Source of the DNA: Bacteroidia bacterium
GTDB lineage: Bacteria; Bacteroidota; Bacteroidia; J057
Direction: 5' to 3'
NCBI GenBank assembly: GCA_019695295.1
Contig: JAIBAH010000013.1
Coordinates: 1-64,000 of the forward strand
DNA length: 64,000 nucleotides
Both the position numbers and the translations under genes were made by a program. Position 1 is the stretch's first letter. Each line of letters starts with the position of its first letter. The notes under the pieces are model-generated. The model did no database searches. It saw only the letters and a list, made by a program, of their open reading frames with translations, and was not told the origin of the DNA. Of this stretch, positions 43,276 to 51,797 are shown one piece after another.

Positions 43276-45726
43276 TGTCAAAACATGATTATAATCATGT
43301 TTTGAATCATTTTTTTCATTAAGGAAGCCTAATCTCCATCCGGACAACCCACTTAAACCGTAGGTAATCAGGACAATTGTAACAGAACTTGCAGGCATAA
43401 GAATGGCAGCAATCAATGGAGACAATGTACCCTGAACTGCAAAATATAATCCTGCAATATTATAAATGAGTGAAATGATAAAACTGATAATGATGATCTC
43501 TTTTCCACTTCTGGCGAAACGGATAATCTCAAACAGGCGGGAAAGACTCTGCGCTTCCAGTACAGCATCAGAAGCTGGAGTAAAATTATTCACCTTCTCC
43601 GATACAGAAATCCCTACTTCACTTTGCTTTAAAGCACCGGCATCGTTTAATCCGTCTCCTATCATCATTACCTTACGGCCTTTGGCCTGAAGCATTCTTA
43701 CATAATTTAATTTATCTTCCGGTTTCTGATAAAATAAATATTCGGAATCCTCTCCAAATCTTGCCTGAAGATTTTTTTCTTCAAAATCATTATCCCCGGA
43801 TATTACTGCGATAGAAAAATATTTTTTTAAGGTCTTAATTAATTGCTCTGTTCCGGTACGAAAACGGTTATGAACAGAAAAATATCCTTTGTATTTTCCA
43901 TCTACGGAAAGATGAACCTCTGCAGTAACCGCGGTTTTGTTTTTTTCGGTGACGCCGGTTACAAATTCGTAACTCCCTGCTTTTACAAAAAGATTTCCGG
44001 ATTCTCCGGCAAGTCCTTTTCCTGTAATTGCCTGAAAACCGGAAACATTTCCTTCCGTAATCCGGTTCAGGTGTCTTTTTACCGCTTTACTTAACGGATG
44101 CTGAGACTGACTTACCAGTAAAGCCACTGAGTTTTGCTCTGCATCAGAGAGAGCCTGACCCGTATAAGTTACTTCATTGTCTTCTGTAACGGTTAGCGTC
44201 CCCGTTTTATCAAACACTATCGTATCTGCCTGAATTATCCCTTCAAGTACCGCAGCACTTCTGAGATAAAATCCGTTTCTGCTCAGCATTCTCAGAATAT
44301 TACCATAAGTAAACGAGGAAGAAAGCAGTAAAGCACAGGGACAGGCCACTATCAGAATAGAAGTAACCGAAGGCATTATCAGCGAAGGATTTACCCTGTA
44401 CCAGTAAGCGGCAGTAAGAACCGTAATCCCCAGAAGTACTACTGTAAAATACTGACTGACAATGTGAACAAATGAAGAATGTTTATCTTCAAATTTCTTA
44501 AACTGTTGTTTATTCCACAAATCCGTCAGGTAACTCTGAGCAACTTCCCGGGTAACGAGGAGTTCAATATTTCCGCCAATTTGTTTTCCGCCGGCATATA
44601 CAATTTCGCCTTTTTCTTTATGTACCGGAAGGCTTTCTCCTGTTATAAAACTATAGTCAATCCGGGCTTCTCCTTTGGACAGTATCCCATCCGAAGGAAT
44701 CAGTTCTCCATCATGAATCAGCAGAATATCTCCGGTTTTGATTTCCGGCAAAGTCACAGCACTTTCCTTTTTGTCGAGTAGCTTTGTAACCGCTATCGGA
44801 AAATACGAAGTATAATCTCTGTCAAAGGAAATCGCCTGATAGGTTCGGTCCTGAAGAATCCGGCCAATAAGCATAAAAAAGATTATCCCGCTCAGGGAGT
44901 CAAAATATCCGGAACCCGTTCCAGAAACCACTTCATAAACACTCCGGACAAAAGTAATAATCAATGCCAGCGCTATCGGCGCATCTATATTCAAAAACCG
45001 GTTTTTTAATCCCTTATATGCTGCAATGAAAAACTCAGAACCACTATAGAAAAAAGTTGGCAAAGAAAGGGCAAGATTCAGATACCTGAAAAAACCGGCA
45101 AGATTCGTTTCTATATATCCGTCCATTGAAAAATATTCCGGAAAACTCATCAGCATGATATTTCCCAGGCAAAATCCGGCAACGCCTAATTTATAAATGC
45201 GGCTTTTATCGTAAGACTTTCTTTTTTCGGATTGTAAGTTCTGAAGGCTGATATAAGGCTCATACCCGATTTCTGTAAGGATTTCGGCCACCTTCCTGAG
45301 AGAGGTTTTATGGTGATTGAATATAAGAGTGATTTCTTTTTGGGGGAAATTCACTTCAGAAGACAAAATCCCTGCATTTAACACATTGATATGCTCCAGA
45401 AGCCAAAGGCAGGAACTGCAATGAATTTGCGGAAGGTAAAAAGTTACATGGGTTTGTACATCATCCCGGAAGTGAATCAGTGCCCTGCCAACCTGCTCCT
45501 CTTCAAGATAGGCAAATTTATCCGGACGTACTGTTACTTTACGGGTAGCACCGGGGGTTTCATTCAGATTATAATACTCACACAGCCCATTTTCATTTAA
45601 TATCTGATAAACGGATTTACACCCTTCACAACAAAAATATTTCTCCCCGGAGACAACAACATCCTGATTACATTCCTGTCCGCAATGTTCACATTTTGTT
45701 TTTATAGGATTAAGTGTTGCAATCAT
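43273..45726 (-). CDS. ccoI: Copper-exporting P-type ATPase of cbb3 assembly
   Basis: The 817-residue FixI/CcoI-type P1B ATPase has an N-terminal Cys-rich motif (CEHCGQECNQDVV, then YFCCEGCKSVYQIL), an HMA-like domain (IHCSSCLWLLEH, about residue 100) and eight membrane helices. The ion site is VACPCALLLSS near 460, the phosphorylation site DKTGTLT near 505 and the hinge MIGDGLNDAGAL near 690. It supplies copper to the oxidase from the cytoplasm. The gene lies 21 bp after the hemerythrin-like gene. Its last codons contain a 28-bp perfect palindrome. Confidence 0.95.
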   Translation of the reverse strand: MIATLNPIKTKCEHCGQECNQDVVVSGEKYFCCEGCKSVYQILNENGLCEYYNLNETPGATRKVTVRPDKFAYLEEEQVGRALIHFRDDVQTHVTFYLPQIHCSSCLWLLEHINVLNAGILSSEVNFPQKEITLIFNHHKTSLRKVAEILTEIGYEPYISLQNLQSEKRKSYDKSRIYKLGVAGFCLGNIMLMSFPEYFSMDGYIETNLAGFFRYLNLALSLPTFFYSGSEFFIAAYKGLKNRFLNIDAPIALALIITFVRSVYEVVSGTGSGYFDSLSGIIFFMLIGRILQDRTYQAISFDRDYTSYFPIAVTKLLDKKESAVTLPEIKTGDILLIHDGELIPSDGILSKGEARIDYSFITGESLPVHKEKGEIVYAGGKQIGGNIELLVTREVAQSYLTDLWNKQQFKKFEDKHSSFVHIVSQYFTVVLLGITVLTAAYWYRVNPSLIMPSVTSILIVACPCALLLSSSFTYGNILRMLSRNGFYLRSAAVLEGIIQADTIVFDKTGTLTVTEDNEVTYTGQALSDAEQNSVALLVSQSQHPLSKAVKRHLNRITEGNVSGFQAITGKGLAGESGNLFVKAGSYEFVTGVTEKNKTAVTAEVHLSVDGKYKGYFSVHNRFRTGTEQLIKTLKKYFSIAVISGDNDFEEKNLQARFGEDSEYLFYQKPEDKLNYVRMLQAKGRKVMMIGDGLNDAGALKQSEVGISVSEKVNNFTPASDAVLEAQSLSRLFEIIRFARSGKEIIIISFIISLIYNIAGLYFAVQGTLSPLIAAILMPASSVTIVLITYGLSGLSGWRLGFLNEKNDSKHDYNHVLT
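43278..43305. promoter_or_regulatory. 28-bp palindrome with FNR-type core (site 2)
   Basis: The left half TCAAAACATGATTA is followed directly by its exact reverse complement. The core TGATTATAATCA is TGA-N6-TCA. Its centre is 22 bp (two helical turns) upstream of site 1. It lies inside the ccoI 3' coding end. An mRNA hairpin is the alternative reading. Confidence 0.6.
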
Positions 45727-45747
45727 AATAACCGTTTTTAAAAAAAG

Positions 45748-46284
45748 TTAAATTAATTCATCTTCTACCCTTTGGCCCTGCATTTCCGGATGAGTGCTCG
45801 TTACTTTGGGATAAAGCACTCCTTCCTCCAGATGAATCCATTGCTGAAGGGATTGCTCAAAGTCAAATAATTCATTAACACACAGTTTTGCTGCGGCATT
45901 CCAACCGGGTTTTGCAAAATAATTACTGGTAAGCTGTCGTATTTTCTGAGAAATCTGTATCATTTTATTATGACTTTCTCTTAATAAGTCAAATACTTTG
46001 GCACTCAGTGCGTGAGGTTTAGGATTATTAACATTTTCGCGGATAAGGGGAAACAATATCAGCTTTTCCTTTCGGAAGACCTGCTCCATTTCATCTTCCA
46101 GTCTTTGAAAAAGTACCTGAATAAGAGAAAACTGAGTGGTACAATTGCACACACAATACAAATCCTGATGGAGATATTTCTGAATCAGTGATGCCTGATG
46201 CCTCAGCATTACATGAAGTTTATCTTCAATATAGTCACACAGGACATCAGTTTCTATTTCGTAAAAATTAATTAAACAATACAT
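45748..46284 (-). CDS. RIC/YtfE-like hemerythrin-fold protein, incomplete metal site
   Basis: This 178-residue protein matches the hemerythrin part of the iron-sulfur repair protein RIC (YtfE/ScdA). It has IEDKLHVMLRHQ near residue 20, LEDEMEQVFRKEKLILFPLI near 70, LLRESHNKMIQISQKIRQL near 110 and FEQSLQQWIHLEEGVLYPKV near 150. In RIC the helices hold H-x3-E motifs; here the aligned positions are V-x3-E (VFRKE) and W-x3-E (WIHLE), so two expected His ligands seem to be missing. The N-terminal ScdA_N domain is absent. It starts the ccoI operon and carries an FNR-type site upstream, so an O2/NO-linked role is likely. Confidence 0.75.
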   Translation of the reverse strand: MYCLINFYEIETDVLCDYIEDKLHVMLRHQASLIQKYLHQDLYCVCNCTTQFSLIQVLFQRLEDEMEQVFRKEKLILFPLIRENVNNPKPHALSAKVFDLLRESHNKMIQISQKIRQLTSNYFAKPGWNAAAKLCVNELFDFEQSLQQWIHLEEGVLYPKVTSTHPEMQGQRVEDELI

Positions 46285-46311
46285 AGGCTTATACTATTAC
46301 AGATTCACCCG

Positions 46312-46319
46312 CAAAGTAA
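46312..46319 (-). promoter_or_regulatory. Near -7 element TTACTTTG (hemerythrin-ccoI operon)
   Basis: This is one mismatch from TAnnTTTG. Its centre is 33 bp from the TGA-N6-TCA site at 46343-46354, the same distance as in the ccoS promoter. Confidence 0.42.
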
Positions 46320-46342
46320 CGGCCTAAGAAAATATTAAAATA

Positions 46343-46354
46343 TGATATAAATCA
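46343..46354 (-). promoter_or_regulatory. FNR/CRP-type site 3
   Basis: TGATTTATATCA on the minus strand is TGA-N6-TCA and shares the right half TATATCA with site 1 upstream of ccoS. It lies between the regulator gene and the hemerythrin gene. Confidence 0.58.
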
Positions 46355-46368
46355 GGTTTTAGTATTTT

Positions 46369-47076
46369 TTAATCGAATAAGTTCGCTATTTTCGTCAATT
46401 CTCTGATTTTTAACAGCCGGATCCGCTTTCCGTTGTATTCTATGATGTGGTCGTTTTTTAATTCGGACAATAAACGGATGGTCGTTTCGGTAGCTGTGCC
46501 CATAAGACTCGCCATCTCTTCCCGGGAAAGGGTAACATTAAGAGTTGTTCCATCCGATTCAAAACCAAATACCTCCTTTAGAAACAATAGCGTTTCAGCA
46601 GCTCTTTCCCTTACCGTTTTCTGGGTAAAATTAGTAATTCTTTCCTGAGCACGCTTCAAGTCCTCAGCAAGACGCTTCATAATCTGAGTAGAAATCGTTG
46701 ACTCTTTGTCCAGAACATCAAAAAAGGTTTCCTTGGGTATAAAACAGATATTGGCGTCCTCTATTGCTATTGCAGTTACACTATAATGATCTCCGCTTAA
46801 CAAAGCGCGATACCCCAAAACATCCCCTTCTTTTGCCAGCCTTACAATTTGTTCTTTCCCTTCTTCTCCCGTCTGTACAAGCTTAGCCTTTCCGGCATTG
46901 ATACAATATACCCCAAAAGCATATTGAGACTGCTGAAAAATCGTTTGTCCTTTCTTATATATATTGCAGGACTTGTAATCATCCATTTTTTCAAGGCTGT
47001 CCTCTCCCGTTTTACAGAAAATGGAGTTTTTCCGTTGTTTACATTCTATACAGTGTAAGTCGTCTGAGCGTTTCAT
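46369..47076 (-). CDS. FNR/CRP-family regulator with N-terminal Cys cluster
   Basis: The 235-residue protein has a cyclic-nucleotide-binding-like domain (about 35-150: GQTIFQQSQYAFGVYCINAGKAKLV, EGDVLGYRALLSGDHYSV) and a winged HTH (about 165-230). The recognition helix lies in LSREEMASLMGTATETTIRLLSEL. Cysteines at 9, 12, 21 and 37 give a C-x2-C-x8-C pattern and could hold an Fe-S cluster as in FNR, with another Cys at 58. It lies immediately upstream of the hemerythrin-ccoI-cbb3 genes. It probably senses oxygen and binds the TGA-N6-TCA sites; this is inference. Confidence 0.88.
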   Translation of the reverse strand: MKRSDDLHCIECKQRKNSIFCKTGEDSLEKMDDYKSCNIYKKGQTIFQQSQYAFGVYCINAGKAKLVQTGEEGKEQIVRLAKEGDVLGYRALLSGDHYSVTAIAIEDANICFIPKETFFDVLDKESTISTQIMKRLAEDLKRAQERITNFTQKTVRERAAETLLFLKEVFGFESDGTTLNVTLSREEMASLMGTATETTIRLLSELKNDHIIEYNGKRIRLLKIRELTKIANLFD

Positions 47077-47467
47077 ATAAGCTTTTTATTAAAAGTCATG
47101 CAATTTAAGATTAAAAAGTGAAATCTTTTATATTTTTTTTAAACTTTTTTCTGTTTTTCTCTTTCATGAATCTTGCCTGAACCCTGCCAAAACCACAATA
47201 ACTCCGCTTTTTATTGTACAGTTACCCTTATTTGTTTTACAATCAGTTATTAAGCAATGAAGATTCTTTCATTTTATCTTATGTATCAAAAAAACAATGC
47301 GCTTTTCTTTATGCGCTAAAAAAGGATTCCTGAAAAATCCGCTTACGCACTATTTGGGTCTATCTCATTTTTTTATACCCGGAGTCTGATTTATCTTCTC
47401 TTTCCACTGCAACTTTTTCCCCCTGATTTTCGTTTGTCTCAATATCAATTTATTATATTATTTCATC
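47077..47467. other. 391-bp divergent gap, no gene seen
   Basis: The region is AT-rich and lies between the FNR-like gene and the EGF-like lipoprotein gene. An inverted pair AAGATT / AATCTT occurs at about 47109-47130 and a direct ATGCGC repeat near 47300. No RNA gene, strong promoter or TGA-N6-TCA site could be recognised. Confidence 0.5.
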
Positions 47468-48082
47468 ATGAAAGTGCATTATTCCTTCTTTTTTCTGTTT
47501 ATATTATTTCTTTTTGGTGGCTGCAAGCCTGATGTATGTAAAGATATCGTTTGTAAAAACGGAGGTGAGTGTAAAAACGGATTTTGCAACTGCCCGGACG
47601 GCTTTACAGGGGTGAACTGTGAAATCAAAATAAATCCCTGTTTTACAATGGGTTGTGACACTCTCAACAGCTTTTGTGATACTACTACGACTCCTCCGAC
47701 CTGCTATTGTAACGAGGGCTGGGAAGGGGCTTTATGTGATAAAACCTGGGCTGAAAAATATTATGGCACCTTCAACGCTTCAGAGGTGTGTAACGGTACG
47801 AGTGAAGGATACAGTGCCGATATCATCAGCGGCACAAAATTCAACTCTTTCGTTATCAGAAACTTTCATAATCAACAATCCGGAGGTACAACCGCAAAGA
47901 TTTTATGTGAACTGCTTACCTCATACAATTTCAGAATTCCCGGACAATATATGAGTTTTGGGCATGTTGAAGGGGGAGGAGAATTAGCCCCTAATCTCAA
48001 AACCATAGAGATAAACTACAGACTGATTCCCCTGAATACCACCGATACTACATACTGTACGCTGATTCTGGAAAGACCCTGA
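47468..48082 (+). CDS. EGF-like domain lipoprotein
   Basis: The 204-residue protein has a lipoprotein signal with lipobox LFGGC (lipid Cys ~19). One clear EGF-like domain follows (about 24-58: VCKDIVCKNGGECKNGFCNCPDG, then FTGVNCE). A second, looser one lies at about 62-96 (CDTLNSFCD, CYCNEGWEGALC). The C-terminal ~105 residues form a beta-rich domain (YYGTFNASEVCNGTSEGYSADII) of the kind seen in Bacteroidota lipoproteins. EGF units in bacteria usually serve as disulfide-held spacers or binding modules. It is likely a surface lipoprotein of unknown partner. A terminator follows. Confidence 0.83.
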   Translation: MKVHYSFFFLFILFLFGGCKPDVCKDIVCKNGGECKNGFCNCPDGFTGVNCEIKINPCFTMGCDTLNSFCDTTTTPPTCYCNEGWEGALCDKTWAEKYYGTFNASEVCNGTSEGYSADIISGTKFNSFVIRNFHNQQSGGTTAKILCELLTSYNFRIPGQYMSFGHVEGGGELAPNLKTIEINYRLIPLNTTDTTYCTLILERP

Positions 48083-48094
48083 GTTTAGACCCTA

Positions 48095-48132
48095 AAAAAA
48101 TGACCGACAGTTTTTAACTCCGGTCATTTTTT
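48095..48132. terminator. Bidirectional terminator
   Basis: AAAAAATGACCG pairs with CGGTCATTTTTT around a 14-nt loop, between convergent genes. Confidence 0.85.
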
Positions 48133-48143
48133 ATGAATATTGC

Positions 48144-48851
48144 TTATCTGTGCCCAAAAATCGCTGTGCCTATCCTGATATATGTAGCACCTTCTGCTAT
48201 CGCTATCTCATAATCCCCCGACATTCCCATTGAATATTCAGTGAGTACTTCGTTTCCCTCTGCCGGCCAGCCTGAGTTCAGGAAAACCATCGCTTCTGAC
48301 AATCTTCTGAACTGCCTTCTAATCAGGTTTTCATCTTCCGTAAAAGACGCCATTCCCATCAGCCCGGTAATTTTCACATTGGGATAAGCATTCGATTTCC
48401 GGAGCAATTCCAGTGCTTCCTGTTCATTCACTCCCGATTTCTGGCCCTCCTCCGAAATATTAATCTGTATAAGACACCGGATAATCCGGTTATTTCTTGT
48501 GGCCTGCTTCTGTATTTCAGCAAGTAGCTCCTCATCATCAAGGGAATGAATAGTATGAACAAAAGGAGCAATATATTTTACCTTATTTTTCTGTAACTGC
48601 CCGATGAGATGCCATTCGATGGATTCAAATCCCCCTTTTTCAGACAATATTTCAAACTTCTCTTTCATTTCCTGAGGCCGGTTTTCTCCGAAAATACGCT
48701 GCCCTGTTTCAAATGCAGCCTCAATCGCCCCGACCGGATAGGTTTTAGAAACAGCAATCAGTTTAATATTTTCCGGATTTCTGCCATTTACAGCGGCGAT
48801 TCGGGCTATACTGTCTCTGATTGCGGAAATTCTGCTGCGGATATCGTCCAT
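48144..48851 (-). CDS. YggS/PROSC-family PLP-homeostasis protein
   Basis: The 235-residue PLP-binding barrel protein (start MDDIRSRISAIR at 48851) has the lysine motif IKLIAVSKTYPVGAI, GENRPQEM, EWHLIGQLQKNKVKYIAPF, HSLDD and the C-terminal MGMSGDYEIAIAEGATYIRIGTAIFG. This family keeps pyridoxal phosphate levels and lacks racemase activity. It lies 5 bp after guaB, so the two are cotranscribed. An upstream start at 48986 would overlap guaB. Confidence 0.93.
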   Translation of the reverse strand: MDDIRSRISAIRDSIARIAAVNGRNPENIKLIAVSKTYPVGAIEAAFETGQRIFGENRPQEMKEKFEILSEKGGFESIEWHLIGQLQKNKVKYIAPFVHTIHSLDDEELLAEIQKQATRNNRIIRCLIQINISEEGQKSGVNEQEALELLRKSNAYPNVKITGLMGMASFTEDENLIRRQFRRLSEAMVFLNSGWPAEGNEVLTEYSMGMSGDYEIAIAEGATYIRIGTAIFGHR

Positions 48852-48856
48852 TGGGA

Positions 48857-50323
48857 TTATTTGGAAGAATAGTTGGGAGCTTCTTTGATAATCTGAATAT
48901 GATGCGGATGACTTTCTATGAGCCCGGCATTCGTGATTTGTACAAAAGAACAGGTTTGCAGATTTTCGATATTCTTTGCTCCACAATAGCCCATCCCGGC
49001 ACGAAGCCCGCCGATTAACTGATAGATTACTTCTCCTACATTGCCTTTATAGGGCACTCGTCCTTCAATCCCTTCGGGGACCAGCTTCTGAATATCCTCT
49101 TCTGCGTCCTGAAAATAGCGGTCTTTGCTACCGGTCTGCATTGCACCGATAGAGCCCATCCCTCTGTAGGTTTTAAATTTCCGCCCTTCATAAAGAATTG
49201 TCTCTCCGGGGCTTTCATCCGTACCTGCCAGCATTCCCCCTATCATAATACAACTGGCACCTGCGGCAAGTGCCTTTACAAAATCTCCGGAATACTTAAT
49301 CCCGCCATCTGCGATGAGAGGTATTTTCCCTTCGACTCCCTTAAATGCCTCCATTACCGCACTTAGCTGAGGAACGCCGACTCCCGCAATTACCCTTGTG
49401 GTACAAATGCTTCCGGGACCAACTCCAACCTTTACTGCATCCGCTCCGTATTCCATCAGAGCCTTAGCTCCCTCGGCAGTAGCAATATTCCCTGCCACTA
49501 CCTGAAGGTCAGGCCATTGCTTTTTGATTTCTCTTACAGTCTCCAGCACTCCTTTGGAATGACCATGAGCAGTATCCACTGTAATGACATCCACTCCTGC
49601 TTTCACGAGGGCACTGATTCTTTCAAAAGTATCATTGGTAACCCCTACTGCTGCACCTGCCCTCAGTCTTCCGTAACTATCCTTACAGGCATTGGGAAAA
49701 GCTTTCTTTTTGATAATGTCGCGGTAGGTCACAAGACCGATAAGTACTCCGTCCAAATCTACGATAGGTAATTTTTCGATTTTATTCGATTTGAGAATAT
49801 ACTCTGCTTCCTCGAGAGAGGTACCTTTGGGTGCTACGATTAATTTTTCTTTGGTCATTAAATCACTTACCGGACGGGAATCCTGATTCTGAAACCGCAT
49901 ATCGCGGTTAGTGATAATCCCAACTAATTTTTTCTGACTATCCACCACAGGTATTCCCCCGATTTTATGGTCTGCCATTAACTTTGCTGCTTCTCTCAGT
50001 GTAGCTTCGGGCCTGAGCGTAATCGGGTCAACAATCATTCCGCTTTCAGAACGTTTTACCTTTCTTACTTCCTCTGCCTGCCTTTCGATACTCATATTTT
50101 TATGAATAAATCCGATTCCTCCTTCCTGAGCCATTGCGATTGCCATTTTATGTTCCGTAACGGTATCCATAGCAGCACTTACAATCGGAGTATTTAAAAT
50201 AATCTCACGGGTAAGCAGAGTCCGTGTTTCCACGTCTCTGGGAAGAATCTCTGAAAAGTTTGGGATGAGAAGGACATCGTCGTATGTGAGTCCCTGATAA
50301 CGAATTTTGTTGGAATAATTCAT
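48857..50323 (-). CDS. guaB: IMP dehydrogenase
   Basis: The 488-residue enzyme (start [10 protein letters not shown]) oxidises IMP to XMP with NAD, the committed step to GMP. It has FTYDDVLL-like [10 protein letters not shown], two CBS domains (about 95-205) and the catalytic Cys in [18 protein letters not shown] near 305. It also shows [11 protein letters not shown] and the flap region [13 protein letters not shown] domains typically sense ATP/GTP. A start 12 bp upstream is possible. Confidence 0.97.
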   Translation of the reverse strand: MNYSNKIRYQGLTYDDVLLIPNFSEILPRDVETRTLLTREIILNTPIVSAAMDTVTEHKMAIAMAQEGGIGFIHKNMSIERQAEEVRKVKRSESGMIVDPITLRPEATLREAAKLMADHKIGGIPVVDSQKKLVGIITNRDMRFQNQDSRPVSDLMTKEKLIVAPKGTSLEEAEYILKSNKIEKLPIVDLDGVLIGLVTYRDIIKKKAFPNACKDSYGRLRAGAAVGVTNDTFERISALVKAGVDVITVDTAHGHSKGVLETVREIKKQWPDLQVVAGNIATAEGAKALMEYGADAVKVGVGPGSICTTRVIAGVGVPQLSAVMEAFKGVEGKIPLIADGGIKYSGDFVKALAAGASCIMIGGMLAGTDESPGETILYEGRKFKTYRGMGSIGAMQTGSKDRYFQDAEEDIQKLVPEGIEGRVPYKGNVGEVIYQLIGGLRAGMGYCGAKNIENLQTCSFVQITNAGLIESHPHHIQIIKEAPNYSSK

Positions 50324-50364
50324 GGCAAATATCAATTGATTTTAAGAGTGGATATTTGCCGCAC

Positions 50365-50372
50365 AAAATTAC
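50365..50372 (-). promoter_or_regulatory. Candidate -7 element TAATTTTG (guaB-yggS)
   Basis: This exact TAnnTTTG match lies 42 bp before the guaB start. Confidence 0.5.
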
Positions 50373-50394
50373 GGCTTATTTTTAAATAAAAAAA

Positions 50395-50425
50395 ATACCG
50401 GCACATTTTATTGTAGCCGGTATTC
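50395..50425 (-). terminator. Terminator after gldN
   Basis: AATACCGGC pairs with GCCGGTATT around a 13-nt loop. On the minus strand a T run follows, 23 bp past the gldN stop. Confidence 0.82.
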
Positions 50426-50447
50426 AATATTTTTTATCCTTCAGGGA

Positions 50448-51338
50448 TTAGAAACTCCATAAATGATGTTCAAATTCAACGATTTGTTGTTTTCTGTACT
50501 CTGCTTCATCCAGCGTCTGAACACCATAGTTGATGTTTGATACATTGATGATATAGCTATTGAACAGACGGGTTTCAAAAATCTCACGCATATTGCGGTA
50601 TTCTGCGTCATTGAATTTATTTTTCCACTGAGTTTGCTCAAGCATTTCCATTACATCCTTGTATCTGAATGAACAAACTGCTCTGTCACGCAATACTCCG
50701 GAAGGATCCTGATAATAAATCTGAAGGTACTGAATATCATATACCATATCAGAACGGTTTTTGTCAAAGATACGGTCTTCAACGAAGATAAGGTAATTTT
50801 CCAAAGGAGCCCACTCATCACCGGCACCAAAAGAAATTTCCCCTGAAGCAGCCGGATCCGGCTCTCCTGAACCTGCGTCATCAAATCCGAACTCATCTCC
50901 AAATCCGAAATCAGCGTCTCCTCCGTCTCCGGCATCGTCTCCTCCACCATCGAGGTCATCAAAACCGGGTGACTCAGCGTCATCCATTTTTGTATCAGAC
51001 TTAGCTTTTCCGCGGGCTTCGTCATATACTTCCATTACCTGAGCATAAGTCAGTGCTTTTGCAAGACTATCGGTAGAGTATGCGATGAACTTACCTGCTT
51101 TGAGGCCTTCCATCAAGGATACGATAATCCCTTTTTTCTCTACGCCCTGATTGTATTGCTGATACATATCATGCTCTTTCATTACCAAAGGTTGATTGAT
51201 TTTTTCAGTTAAATCAATCTTATTAACCACTTTTCTACGCCAAAAGTGATCTTCAACTCTAGGCGGAAATTGTGCCAGCATCTCAGACGCTGTCGTTAAC
51301 ATTAATACAAAACTTAAAATACTAACAATTCTTCTCAT
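50448..51338 (-). CDS. gldN: T9SS ring protein GldN with acidic insert
   Basis: The 296-residue protein has a signal peptide (about 1-22, LAQ). GldN/PorN features are HFWRRKVVNKIDLTEKINQPLV, LTYAQVMEVYDEA, WAPLENYLIFVEDRIFDKNRSDMVYDIQYLQIYY and FNDAEYRNMREIFETRLFNS. GldN joins GldK in the periplasmic ring of the T9SS. Residues about 119-175 form a D/G-rich low-complexity insert (FDDLDGGGDDAGDGGDADFG) that I do not recall from studied GldN proteins. It has its own promoter and terminator instead of being cotranscribed with gldM. Confidence 0.9.
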   Translation of the reverse strand: MRRIVSILSFVLMLTTASEMLAQFPPRVEDHFWRRKVVNKIDLTEKINQPLVMKEHDMYQQYNQGVEKKGIIVSLMEGLKAGKFIAYSTDSLAKALTYAQVMEVYDEARGKAKSDTKMDDAESPGFDDLDGGGDDAGDGGDADFGFGDEFGFDDAGSGEPDPAASGEISFGAGDEWAPLENYLIFVEDRIFDKNRSDMVYDIQYLQIYYQDPSGVLRDRAVCSFRYKDVMEMLEQTQWKNKFNDAEYRNMREIFETRLFNSYIINVSNINYGVQTLDEAEYRKQQIVEFEHHLWSF

Positions 51339-51797
51339 AGTACGATTTTAATTATCAACTTTTAAACGAGTTTTTACGTAATTTTATTGTGATAAATCTT
51401 ACAATTATTATAATTAAGAACAGATAAAAAGATACACTTTATTTTAATATTTTTTTAACTATCCCTGATTTTACCTGTAAAATTATTTTACGGGAATTTG
51501 GAGTGCCAAAAATAGTAATAATTTATAAAACGCTAAATAAGTTTTTTTATTTTTTACCCTTTTAGGGTATTTTTTTTTACTTTTTCATAAAAAAACTTTT
51601 TTTGGCCTGTATTCAAACCGCTTAAATCCGGATTACGGATAAAAACCGGGGATTTACACAAGCCCCTTTTACTATGGCTACCCGGACCCGTAAAATATTT
51701 CCGGTATTGATTACAATAATGAATTTTCGAACTGCCTGAATAAAAAACCGCATGAGGCGATTGCTCTTCCTCATGCGGATAATATTATCGTTTTTGA
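51339..51797. other. 459-bp gldM-gldN gap with terminator and promoter
   Basis: On the minus strand this gap holds the gldM terminator (51748-51778), then an exact TATTTTTG -7 element (51507-51514), then a ~160-nt AT-rich leader to gldN. No gene is seen. The order suggests that gldN is transcribed alone. Confidence 0.65.
51748..51778 (-). terminator. Terminator after gldM
   Basis: CCGCATGAGG pairs perfectly with CCTCATGCGG around an 11-nt loop, and a T run follows on the minus strand. Confidence 0.9.

Noticed and set aside
50651-51025. Second minus-strand frame inside gldN
   Set aside because: It overlaps the acidic insert in a shifted frame and shows no conserved content.
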